Below are positions 41,779-49,486 of a stretch of 64,000 nt of DNA, piece by piece. Numbering within the stretch: the stretch's first letter is position 1; each line of letters opens with the position of its first letter. The translations under genes were made by a program, and so were the position numbers. Origin of the DNA: Alteribacter aurantiacus DSM 18675. Its GTDB lineage: Bacteria > Bacillota > Bacilli > Bacillales > Salisediminibacteriaceae. The notes beneath the pieces are model-generated. The model was not told where the DNA came from, searched no databases, and was given only the letters and a program-made list of their open reading frames with translations. The stretch covers positions 62,001-126,000 of the forward strand of contig NZ_AUCJ01000011.1 of the NCBI RefSeq assembly GCF_000429705.1, given 5' to 3'.

Positions 41779-42555
41779 CTACTTCCCTACGAAATTGGCT
41801 TTTCTTTTTTCCAAGAACGCTTGAGTGCCTTCGTCTTTATCTTCCGATGAAAATAAGATTCCTTGAGCGAGCTTCTCAATGAGGAGGCCGGTTTTCATGT
41901 CTGCTTCAGAGCCCGCATGAACGGCGATCTTCGCCAACTTTAACGCTAAAGGACCTTTAGCGAGCATCTGGTGGGCAGTAACCATAACCGTCTCCAACAA
42001 TTGCTCAGGCTCAGCAACTTCAGATACAAGTCCGATTTGTTTTGCTTCTTCTGCTCCAATTATTTTTCCTGTTAAGATGAGTTCTAGGGCTTTGCCTTTG
42101 CCCACAATGCGAACCAATCGTTGTGTTCCACCTGCCCCAGGGATAATGGCCAAGTTCAACTCAGGAAGTCCCATTTTAGCGTTCGACGACGCAATTCGAA
42201 TATCACAAGCCATTGCAAGTTCACAGCCTCCACCTAGGGCAAACCCGTTAATCATGGCTACCGTGGGCTTATCATACGCTTCAATTTCATCGTATACTTC
42301 CTGCATACCGCCGGCCTTAAACACATCGATCGTTGATTTCTCTCTTAACTGGGCAATGTCTGCCCCCGCAGCAAAGGACTTTTCCCCTTTTCCGGTAAAT
42401 ACCACGCATCCGACATCACTGTCATCGTTTAATTCTTTTAACGCAGCAGAGATTTCTCCCAGTGTCTCTTTATTCAATGCGTTACGAACTTCTTCTCGGT
42501 TAATTGTAATAAAAGCGACCCGATTGTCTTTGACTACTTCAATAGTTGAAAACAT
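41779..42555 (-). CDS. Enoyl-CoA hydratase/isomerase (crotonase family)
   Basis: The 258-residue enzyme adds water to trans-2-enoyl-CoA. The oxyanion-hole segments AAGADI and ALGGGCELAMACD are visible, and both catalytic Glu positions are present (in GGGCELAMACD and in LPELNLAIIPGAGGTQRL). GGAGCGTG precedes the ATG, which overlaps the ligase stop by one base. It is the only hydratase of the island and therefore must serve both acyl-CoA dehydrogenases. Confidence 0.93.
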   Translation of the reverse strand: MFSTIEVVKDNRVAFITINREEVRNALNKETLGEISAALKELNDDSDVGCVVFTGKGEKSFAAGADIAQLREKSTIDVFKAGGMQEVYDEIEAYDKPTVAMINGFALGGGCELAMACDIRIASSNAKMGLPELNLAIIPGAGGTQRLVRIVGKGKALELILTGKIIGAEEAKQIGLVSEVAEPEQLLETVMVTAHQMLAKGPLALKLAKIAVHAGSEADMKTGLLIEKLAQGILFSSEDKDEGTQAFLEKRKANFVGK

Positions 42556-44171
42556 TATTCTTCACGCTCCTTTTTTTGATTGCCCATCTCTTCTTCGACC
42601 AATGACCGTTTTAACAGCTTCCCGACCGTGTTTTTCGGAAGGGCATCTCTAATTTCGAAATCCTTTGGTACTTTATAGCGAGTCAGGTTTCTGTAACAGA
42701 ACCCTTTCAGTTCTTCTACATCGGCAGTTGCCTCTTCACGTAACACAATAAAAGCTTTTATTACTTCCCCTTTTTCTTCGTGGGGGATCCCAACAACAGC
42801 CACTTCTTTCACATCTTGATGTTCGTATAATACATTTTCTATTTCCCTCGGGTACACATTAAACCCGCCAATTAAGATCATTTCTTTTTTCCGACCGACA
42901 ATGTAAAAATAGCCGTCTTCGTCTACCATGGCCAAGTCTCCCGTATAGAGCCAGCCGTTTCGTAGCGCATTCTCCGTGTCGGCTTCATTATTCAAGTATC
43001 CCTTCATAATTTGAGGACCTTTAATAATTAATTCACCAACGCATTTCGGTGGCAGCTCCTGGTTGTCGTCATCTACTATTTTGCTTTCTGTGCCAGGTAA
43101 GGGAAGACCCACACTTCCAATTTTTCTGATCCCTTCAGCCGGGTTACGGTGTGTCGTAGGTGACGCTTCAGACATGCCAAATCCTTCACCAATGACTGCC
43201 CCTGTTAATGACTCAAACCTTTTAATAATCTCAACCGGGAGCGGCGCAGACCCGCTTGAGCAAAACTTCAAACAATCAAGTCCGTATTGTTCCACGTCAG
43301 GGTGCATGACAAACGCTGTGTACATCCCGGGAACACCGGGAAAATAAGTTGGCCTGTATTCCTTAATCCACTCCAACGCTTGTTGAATCTCAAACTTCTT
43401 CATTAGTAAAATCGTCGCTCCAATTCGGATCCCCAAATTCATCCCAGCAGTCATGGCATAGACGTGATACAGAGGTGTCGCCACGAGAAACACTTCTTCA
43501 CCTTGTTTCATCTTGCTCCCATACATCGTATAACTCTGTTCCACGTTCGCCACCAGGTTGTAATGAGTGAGCATGGCCCCTTTCATTTGACCGGTTGTCC
43601 CTCCGGTGTATTGAATGACGGCTACATCTTCTTTTACATTTACAGTTGTTTCATGGGAGACGTTTTCCCCTTCACGGATTTGCTTTTCCAAACAGAAGAG
43701 CTCCTCTACGGCGCTTGACTCTACCGTACCTGTAACGATGATGTTCTCGATCGGCTCGAGACCATGAACGTGTAGAACCGTCTCCACATTTCGATTTGAG
43801 ACCACAACATGTTTTACCTTGGCGCTATGAATGATCTGGACAAGCTCTCTAGGTGTATAATTCGGGTTAATTTGGACCACAGTCATCCCGAGCGCCTGTG
43901 CTGCATAAAAACAAACGATATATTCAGCCTGATTAGGAAGCATAAGCCCCAGCATATCTCCCTTTTTCATTCCTCGCTTTCTCCAAGAATCTGCCAATCG
44001 ATTGACTCGTTCAAGAAGCTCGTCATATGTCAGCTTCTCTTCTTCTGAAATGACGGCCACACGCTTTTCGTTTTTCTTTACCGTTCTTCTTAGCATGTGG
44101 TAAAGGGAGTTCTCAGGTACGTTCAGACTTCTTGATCCCGTACCTGCTTCCTCACTCACTTGATGTGACAT
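42555..44171 (-). CDS. AMP-forming acyl-CoA ligase 2
   Basis: This is a paralogue of the ligase at 25552, with 538 residues from the ATG of MSHQVSEE. AAGGGGTG lies just upstream; an ATG 14 codons earlier has no site. ANL motifs are YTGGTTGQMKGAM (A3), GFGMSEASPTT (A5), GWLYTGDLAMVDEDGY (A7), IVGRKKEMI (A8) and the lysine in NTVGKLLK (A10). It heads operon C behind a sigma-54 promoter. Its substrate is a carboxylic acid, probably of fatty-acid length. Confidence 0.92.
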   Translation of the reverse strand: MSHQVSEEAGTGSRSLNVPENSLYHMLRRTVKKNEKRVAVISEEEKLTYDELLERVNRLADSWRKRGMKKGDMLGLMLPNQAEYIVCFYAAQALGMTVVQINPNYTPRELVQIIHSAKVKHVVVSNRNVETVLHVHGLEPIENIIVTGTVESSAVEELFCLEKQIREGENVSHETTVNVKEDVAVIQYTGGTTGQMKGAMLTHYNLVANVEQSYTMYGSKMKQGEEVFLVATPLYHVYAMTAGMNLGIRIGATILLMKKFEIQQALEWIKEYRPTYFPGVPGMYTAFVMHPDVEQYGLDCLKFCSSGSAPLPVEIIKRFESLTGAVIGEGFGMSEASPTTHRNPAEGIRKIGSVGLPLPGTESKIVDDDNQELPPKCVGELIIKGPQIMKGYLNNEADTENALRNGWLYTGDLAMVDEDGYFYIVGRKKEMILIGGFNVYPREIENVLYEHQDVKEVAVVGIPHEEKGEVIKAFIVLREEATADVEELKGFCYRNLTRYKVPKDFEIRDALPKNTVGKLLKRSLVEEEMGNQKKEREE

Positions 44172-44246
44172 CTCTCTCACCCCTTCTTTTACACATGTAT
44201 GAACACCTCCCATTTACAAGAAAATGGGTCCTACCTTTCTATAGAT

Positions 44247-44261
44247 GCAATACTCATGCCA
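44247..44261 (-). promoter_or_regulatory. Sigma-54 (-24/-12) promoter of operon C
   Basis: TTGGCATG-AGTA-TTGCAT on the minus strand closely resembles the operon B promoter. It lies 76 bases before the ligase ATG. Confidence 0.85.
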
Positions 44262-44379
44262 AAATTTTTATTTTTCGATTCAACCAGTTCATTCCGTGGG
44301 ATGCTGGTGGTTTCGATTTAAATCCTTGTCTTTTAGATTCACATCCTGGCTAAAGTCTTGATTCGAAAATAACTTGGTC

Positions 44380-44393
44380 ATTCATGAATGAAT
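44380..44393. promoter_or_regulatory. Putative activator site (dyad ATTCA-N4-TGAAT), operon C
   Basis: ATTCATGAATGAAT, followed by TA as in the other copies, lies about 120 bases upstream of the promoter and next to the 3' end of the activator gene. Confidence 0.62.
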
Positions 44394-44427
44394 TAAGAAA
44401 AGAGGACCTACCGGATAGGACCTCTTT
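44394..44427 (-). terminator. Terminator of the sigma-54 activator gene
   Basis: AAAGAGG-T-CCTA pairs with TAGG-T-CCTCTT (44400-44427). TTCTT follows on the minus strand, 8 bases after the stop codon region. Confidence 0.75.
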
Positions 44428-44434
44428 GTTTTAT

Positions 44435-46141
44435 CTATTGACCTGTTTTGATGTTGTACTTCTTTAATTTCCGCACGACGGTCGGTTGACTGGTTTCTAG
44501 CTTATCTGCTATTTCATACGTATTGGTAAATTCTTTTGCCGCTGATGCGAGTACCTCTTTTTCAGCAAGCTCGACTGCTTCTTTTAATGTCATGGACGTT
44601 GAACTTCCCGTGACAGGAATATCACCTGTGCTTAAATAATCTTCCGGCAGATGCTCAATATCGATCATCTGCCTGTCTGTGACAAGGACAAGTCTTTCAA
44701 TTAAATTGGACAGTTCTCTTACATTGCCGCTCCAATTGAAGGAAACAAAGAAGTTCTTCAACCTGTGACTCATGGTTTTTGATAAATCATACTTCTTGTT
44801 CACTTTATTCAAGAACATGTTTACGAGAGGAATAATGTCATCTCTTCTCTCCCTTAGCGGTGGAATTTGAATTGGAATGACATTGAGACGGTAATACAAG
44901 TCTTCTCGGAACGTTCCTTCTTGCACCATTTCCTTTAACTTACGGTTCGTAGCGGCAATCACGCGCACATTTATTTTTTTAGGCTTCGTTCCTCCTACCC
45001 GCATAATCTCTTGTTCCTGTAAGGCCCGTAGCAACTTTACTTGCAAAGCCAAAGACAGCTCGCCAATCTCGTCCAAGAACAAAACACCTTTATCAGCCAA
45101 CTCAAACATACCGGCTTTTCCGTTTTTACTTGCTCCTGAAAACGCGCCGCCTTCATATCCGAACAGTTCCGATTCAAGTAGCTCCCCAGGGATTGCGCCA
45201 CAGTTCACTTTAATAAAGTTCCCTTCTTTTTCTCTGAAGCTGTTGTTGTAAATGTATTTAGCAAGTACATCTTTTCCGACACCTGTTTCTCCTAAGATAA
45301 GAACCGTAGCATCCACATTTGAAATGCGGTTCGCCATTTCGTAAATGAGTCTTAACTCTTCACTGGCTAAAACGATGCCATCATCGTCCATCTTCTTTCC
45401 TTTTAACGTCTCCAGTTCTTTTTTGTACGTTTTGTTTAGCTCTGTGGCTTTGCTGAGAGCCGCCTGAAGCTCATTGAGCTCCGTTAAGTCTCTTGCGTTC
45501 GTGACAATTTTTTCGATCTCGCCATTCGCGTTAAAAACGGGATTTCCCGTGATGAGCATCTCTTTTCCCTCGTAATTGGACTGAACAAAAGAGACCGTTC
45601 GTTTTTTCTTTAGGACATGATGTGTAACGGAGTTTTTCAAGATGCCTCTTTTAATCAGTTCATCCACACGCTTACCAACAAAATATTCTTTTGGTATTCT
45701 AGTGACCCGCTCGATCGCCTTATTCGTTTTAAGAGTCATGCCATTTTTATCCGTAATGTAAATCACATCGTAAGAGTTATCAATAATCGCGTCCAACTCT
45801 CTATTCAACTCTTCTGTTCTCTTTAAACGACTCACCAAGTTTTTGACACCGGCTGATTGCACACCCATATACAAAAACTCTTTTCGAGGGTGATCCATGA
45901 CCTCTTTTTTGATAAAGAGATAAGAGGATCCGTCGATCAGAATATGCAAGATCTCTCCTTCAAAGTACTTTTTGATCTCATTTTCTTCAGCACTCTCTTC
46001 AAGTGTATTCTGTTGATCAATCTCAACAAGTTGTTTCATTTCGTTATTGGCATCAATAATCCGACCATCTTCATCACCAATGAACGATGGAAAGGGTAAA
46101 AAATTCAAAAGCTCTTCGCGACTAATATCCTGAAGTTTCAC
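44435..46141 (-). CDS. Sigma-54-dependent transcriptional activator with PAS sensor domains
   Basis: This bacterial enhancer-binding protein is the likely regulator of the island. The 568 residues comprise a PAS-like N-terminus (about 10-95), a second PAS domain (about 115-225), a short coiled coil, and a central AAA+ domain with Walker A GETGVGKD (284-291), the sigma-54 contact loop GAFSGA (332-337; canonical GAFTGA, Thr to Ser) and Walker B VLFLDE. A Fis-type helix-turn-helix closes it (about 535-565, ANTYEIADKLETSQPTVVRKL-like). The start is GTG with GGCGG upstream. The sensed ligand may be the imported acid or its CoA ester. Confidence 0.94.
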   Translation of the reverse strand: MKLQDISREELLNFLPFPSFIGDEDGRIIDANNEMKQLVEIDQQNTLEESAEENEIKKYFEGEILHILIDGSSYLFIKKEVMDHPRKEFLYMGVQSAGVKNLVSRLKRTEELNRELDAIIDNSYDVIYITDKNGMTLKTNKAIERVTRIPKEYFVGKRVDELIKRGILKNSVTHHVLKKKRTVSFVQSNYEGKEMLITGNPVFNANGEIEKIVTNARDLTELNELQAALSKATELNKTYKKELETLKGKKMDDDGIVLASEELRLIYEMANRISNVDATVLILGETGVGKDVLAKYIYNNSFREKEGNFIKVNCGAIPGELLESELFGYEGGAFSGASKNGKAGMFELADKGVLFLDEIGELSLALQVKLLRALQEQEIMRVGGTKPKKINVRVIAATNRKLKEMVQEGTFREDLYYRLNVIPIQIPPLRERRDDIIPLVNMFLNKVNKKYDLSKTMSHRLKNFFVSFNWSGNVRELSNLIERLVLVTDRQMIDIEHLPEDYLSTGDIPVTGSSTSMTLKEAVELAEKEVLASAAKEFTNTYEIADKLETSQPTVVRKLKKYNIKTGQ

Positions 46142-46374
46142 CTACGGCACCGCCTTTTACCCATACTATATTTTGATATTTCAGATAATTAAACTTATAT
46201 GTAAACGTTGTCATTTCATTTTATTGTATCATTATTTGACAAGGTTTTTGGGTTTTCTTTGAAAAAGGTGGTGAGTGGCGCTCTAGAGCTAGCTACGCCA
46301 AATTATAAATAACTTATAATGGCCAACGGAACTCCTCTCCACAACCAATTACTACCGCAGACCTTTCCTAGAAA

Positions 46375-46409
46375 CACAAAAACCTCACTCGCATAAAACG
46401 AGTGAGGTT
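46375..46409 (-). terminator. Terminator of rplM-rpsI
   Basis: AACCTCACTCG/CGAGTGAGGTT form a perfect 11-bp stem (46381-46409). TTTGTG follows on the minus strand. Confidence 0.9.
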
Positions 46410-46422
46410 TGTATAAACAATA

Positions 46423-46815
46423 TTAACGCTTAGAGAACTGAGGAGCACGACGAGCTGCTTTAAGACCGTATTTCTTACGCTCTTTCATACGAGCGTCACG
46501 AGTCAAGAAGCCAGCACGCTTAAGAGACGTGCGGTACTCAGGATCTGCTTCTAGAAGCGCGCGAGAGATACCGTGACGGATCGCACCCGCTTGTCCTGTG
46601 TAACCACCGCCGTGAACTGTTACGTGAATGTCATACGTACCTTCTGTTTCAGTCTCAGCTAGTGGTTGTTTTACGATAAGTTTTAAAGTTTCAAGGTCGA
46701 AGTACTCATCGATGTCACGCTTGTTGATAGTGATTGCACCATCACCAGGTACTAAACGTACACGTGCAACGGAGTGCTTACGACGACCAGTTCCGTAGTA
46801 TTGAACCTGTGCCAA
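46423..46815 (-). CDS. rpsI: 30S ribosomal protein S9 (uS9)
   Basis: The 130 residues from MAQVQYYGTGRRKHSVARV end in the classic basic tail RKKYGLKAARRAPQFSKR, which reaches the P-site tRNA. GGAGG precedes the ATG. It is co-transcribed with rplM, 21 bases upstream. Confidence 0.98.
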   Translation of the reverse strand: MAQVQYYGTGRRKHSVARVRLVPGDGAITINKRDIDEYFDLETLKLIVKQPLAETETEGTYDIHVTVHGGGYTGQAGAIRHGISRALLEADPEYRTSLKRAGFLTRDARMKERKKYGLKAARRAPQFSKR

Positions 46816-46836
46816 AGTGGATAACCTCCTTCTTTA

Positions 46837-47274
46837 TTAACCGCGTAATTCGTAGTTTTCAGGCTGTTGTGCTTGGTGTGGGTGCTCATTGCCAGCATAA
46901 ACATGAAGCTTCATGCCTTGCTTACGGCCTAGAGAACCTTTTGGTAGCATCCCTTTAATCGCTAGCTCAAGCATTTTTACTGGCTTGCGATCGCGCATCT
47001 CTTGAGCAGTCATGCTCTTAAGTCCGCCTGGGTGCTGAGAGTGACGGTAATACATCTTGTCAGCAAGCTTATTACCAGTCAAGTGAATTTTTTCTGCATT
47101 GATCACGATTACGTGATCTCCAGTGTCGATGTGTGGTGTAAACGTTGGCTTGTGCTTTCCACGAAGAATTGACGCAACTTCAGTTGAAAGACGACCAAGC
47201 GTTTTACCTTCCGCGTCTACAACGTACCATTTACGTTCTACTTCGCTAGGCTTTGCCATATATGTCGTACGCAT
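46837..47274 (-). CDS. rplM: 50S ribosomal protein L13 (uL13)
   Basis: The 145 residues start MRTTYMAKPSEVERKWYVVD and contain the L13 core LRGKHKPTFTPHIDTGDHV and LELAIKGMLPKGSLGR. The length equals that of B. subtilis L13. GGAGGG lies upstream of the ATG. A leader RNA and a sigma-A promoter precede it. Confidence 0.98.
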   Translation of the reverse strand: MRTTYMAKPSEVERKWYVVDAEGKTLGRLSTEVASILRGKHKPTFTPHIDTGDHVIVINAEKIHLTGNKLADKMYYRHSQHPGGLKSMTAQEMRDRKPVKMLELAIKGMLPKGSLGRKQGMKLHVYAGNEHPHQAQQPENYELRG

Positions 47275-47334
47275 CAGATTATTTCCCTCCTAATACTTCA
47301 ATACCAAAATCATAAACTACATTGTTACAAAACG

Positions 47335-47371
47335 ATTCGTCTGCCCGGGGCTAGTGGGCTTTAGAATACCA
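47335..47371 (-). ncRNA. L13-type autoregulatory leader RNA (putative)
   Basis: The rplM 5' leader contains AAAGCCCACTAGCCCCGGGC near its start, resembling the conserved core of the Firmicutes L13 leader. L13 binding there would repress rplM-rpsI. Borders are approximate and the match is from memory. Confidence 0.55.
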
Positions 47372-47377
47372 TAGATC

Positions 47378-47406
47378 ATCTTAACGTATTGGCACTTGAA
47401 TGTCAA
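47378..47406 (-). promoter_or_regulatory. Sigma-A promoter of rplM-rpsI
   Basis: TTGACA (47401-47406), a 17-base spacer and TAAGAT (47378-47383) place the start near 47371, right at the leader motif. Confidence 0.78.
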
Positions 47407-47537
47407 TAGAATGTTACACCAGGATTCGTTGTCACGTGAAGTTTTTTTCTTCCAGTTTGAAACAAACTATTCTTACAGCTTTCCCCTTAACATATATAAT
47501 GGTTTATTCCTTTACCATTTAAGGATTTAAGCTACGT

Positions 47538-47697
47538 TGAACGGAATAGGCTCCCTTTCCGCGGACTCGCGCTGAGCCTCCTCGGGCTTTGCGAAGGTAC
47601 TGAAAAAGTTCGATCTTTAACTTTTTCAATGCCTTCCTTTGCCCTGTGGGGTCTCACCTGCTTCGCATTTCCGCAGGAGTGTCGCATATTCCGTTCA
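47538..47697. repeat. 160-bp MITE-like palindromic element
   Basis: The ends are a perfect 11-bp inverted repeat, TGAACGGAATA (47538-47548) and TATTCCGTTCA (47687-47697). Nested pairs continue inward (CCGCGG near CCGCAGG, GGGC/GCCC, GAAGG/CCTTC) to a central hairpin TGAAAAAGTT/AACTTTTTCA (47601-47628). No frame is encoded. The rest of 47407-47902 shows only a GGGGA/TCCCC hairpin (about 47729-47765). Confidence 0.8.
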
Positions 47698-47902
47698 CCT
47701 TCGCATCACTAGATAAAATAATGACTATCGTGCGTGCTCTGGGGATGTGTTTCGTCCCCGCACGAAAGATTGTCGATCGCTCATCATTCCTTCTATGAAA
47801 GCAACATCTTTCAGAAATTGAATTTCCTAAAAATGTAGCAAAGGTTAGAAATCACTTCACCTGATGGAATCTAGAGTAATGCCATCTACTCAAGCTTCGC
47901 CT

Positions 47903-48670
47903 TCACGTTTCTTTTTTAAACAGATCGGTTTCATAGAAGACATCCCATAAATAGAGGCCTTGCCCCGGGGCTGTGGGGCCTGCGGCGTCTCGGTCTTTTG
48001 CTTGGATGATGTCTTTTAGTGATGCCGGTGTCCGTTTACGTTGACCTACTTCAACAAGGGTCCCTGTAAGAATCCTTACCATTTGGTAAAGAAAGCCGCT
48101 TCCTCGAAAGCGAAGCAACAGTTCATCCCCGTGCTCGGTAATCTCAATTTCTGTGATCGTCCGTACTTTGTCCTCTACGTCCGTTCGAGGAGAGCAAAAG
48201 CTCGTGAAGTCGTGGCTGCCAAGAAGGTGTCTGGCAGCCTCTCTCATCCCTTCCACGTCGTCGATCAAGGGAAAAGGCTGATACGTGTAGTTCCTCTTAA
48301 ACACGTCCCTCTGACGGCCTCTGAGGATTCGATAACGATATTCTTTGCCTGTTGTATCGTAACGTACGTGAAAGTCGCTAGGGACCGTTGCAATGTCCAC
48401 TACGGCGATCTCAGGTGGGAGCACAGCATTTAGCGCGATCGGCCACTTATCAAGAGCAATGCCTAAATCGGAATCAAATTGAATCATTTGTCCTTTAGCA
48501 TGAACCCCGGCATCGGTTCTACCCGATGCCTTCGATTCCACGACGGCACCTTTGTGAAGTTTTTTCAAGCTTTGCTCAAATGTCGCTTGGACCGTTCGCC
48601 CATTCGCCTGTACCTGGTAACCTGAAAAGTTGGTTCCGTCGTAGGCAACACGGCATACATAACGTGTCAT
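47903..48670 (-). CDS. truA: tRNA pseudouridine(38-40) synthase
   Basis: TruA modifies U38-U40 in the anticodon arm of many tRNAs. The 255 residues show the catalytic Asp in ASGRTDAGVHAKGQ, the KEYRYRI strand and the MVRILTGTLVEVG motif. I start at the ATG of MTRYVCRVAYDG because AGGTGG is well placed; a GTG three codons earlier overlaps that site. It is last in the ecfA1-ecfA2-ecfT-truA string. Confidence 0.96.
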   Translation of the reverse strand: MTRYVCRVAYDGTNFSGYQVQANGRTVQATFEQSLKKLHKGAVVESKASGRTDAGVHAKGQMIQFDSDLGIALDKWPIALNAVLPPEIAVVDIATVPSDFHVRYDTTGKEYRYRILRGRQRDVFKRNYTYQPFPLIDDVEGMREAARHLLGSHDFTSFCSPRTDVEDKVRTITEIEITEHGDELLLRFRGSGFLYQMVRILTGTLVEVGQRKRTPASLKDIIQAKDRDAAGPTAPGQGLYLWDVFYETDLFKKET

Positions 48671-48688
48671 CGTGACCACCTGCTTTCG

Positions 48689-49486
48689 TTATCCTCTGAG
48701 AATTAATATCATCACACCTGTAAGGATCGTAACCATAAGCATGAAGGTGTCCGATCTTTTCCATGTCAACTCACGATACTTCGTTCGCTCCGAGCTCCCA
48801 TCGTACCCTCTGGCTTCCATAGCCGTAGCTAAGTCCTCAGCACGTTTAAACGATTGAATTAACAACGGAACTAAAAGAGGAATGAGTGCCTTTGCCCGTT
48901 TAACAAGAGACCCTTCTGAAAAGGACGCGCCCCTCGCTAGCTGTGCTTTAACAATCTTCTCCGTTTCCCCCAGTAGGGTCGGGATAAATCGCAAGGCAAT
49001 ACTCATGGTAAGTGCCAACTCATGTGCGGGAACTCCGATTTTTTTCAAAGGACCGAATAGTGTCTCTAAGCCGTCGGTCAAATCAATCGGCGTTGTGGTT
49101 AGAGTAAGCATCGATGCTAAGATCACTAAAAGAAAAAGCCTTACAGCGATTAAGGAAGCCTGAGTTAAAGCCCCTTCATAGATCGTTAGCCAGCCAATGT
49201 CGACCAGCACGTTGCCTTCTCGTGTCATAAACAAATGCAAGATGAAGGTAATCGTAATGATAATCACAATTAACCGAAGTCCTTTTGCGAAAAAACGAAG
49301 AGGGATCTGGGCTAACCAAAAGGCTACAGCCACAAAAAGGATCCCAGGGAGAAGAGCGATGATGCGATTGCCAATAAAGAGGACAATCATAAACAGAAAG
49401 AGACAGACGAGCTTTGCTCTTGGGTCCATCCGGTGTATCACGGATTCCCTTGGTACATATTGACCGATGATGAGGTTATCAAACAT
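48689..49486 (-). CDS. ecfT: ECF transporter transmembrane component EcfT
   Basis: EcfT couples the two ATPases to exchangeable vitamin-binding S components. The 265 residues have about five to six helices and the two cytoplasmic coupling motifs near ALARGASF and AMEARGYDG (Ala-Arg-Gly type). The start overlaps the ecfA2 end by 8 bases. It is the shared energising module of group II ECF transporters. Confidence 0.95.
   Translation of the reverse strand: MFDNLIIGQYVPRESVIHRMDPRAKLVCLFLFMIVLFIGNRIIALLPGILFVAVAFWLAQIPLRFFAKGLRLIVIIITITFILHLFMTREGNVLVDIGWLTIYEGALTQASLIAVRLFLLVILASMLTLTTTPIDLTDGLETLFGPLKKIGVPAHELALTMSIALRFIPTLLGETEKIVKAQLARGASFSEGSLVKRAKALIPLLVPLLIQSFKRAEDLATAMEARGYDGSSERTKYRELTWKRSDTFMLMVTILTGVMILILRG

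Noticed and set aside
24548..46141. Mobile element carrying the catabolic island
   Set aside because: I found no transposase, integrase, resolvase or clear direct repeats at the borders; only the odd position suggests acquisition.
47729..47765. GGGGA/TCCCC hairpin as the truA terminator
   Set aside because: It has no U-run and lies about 140 bases past the truA stop; it may be part of the repeat-rich spacer.
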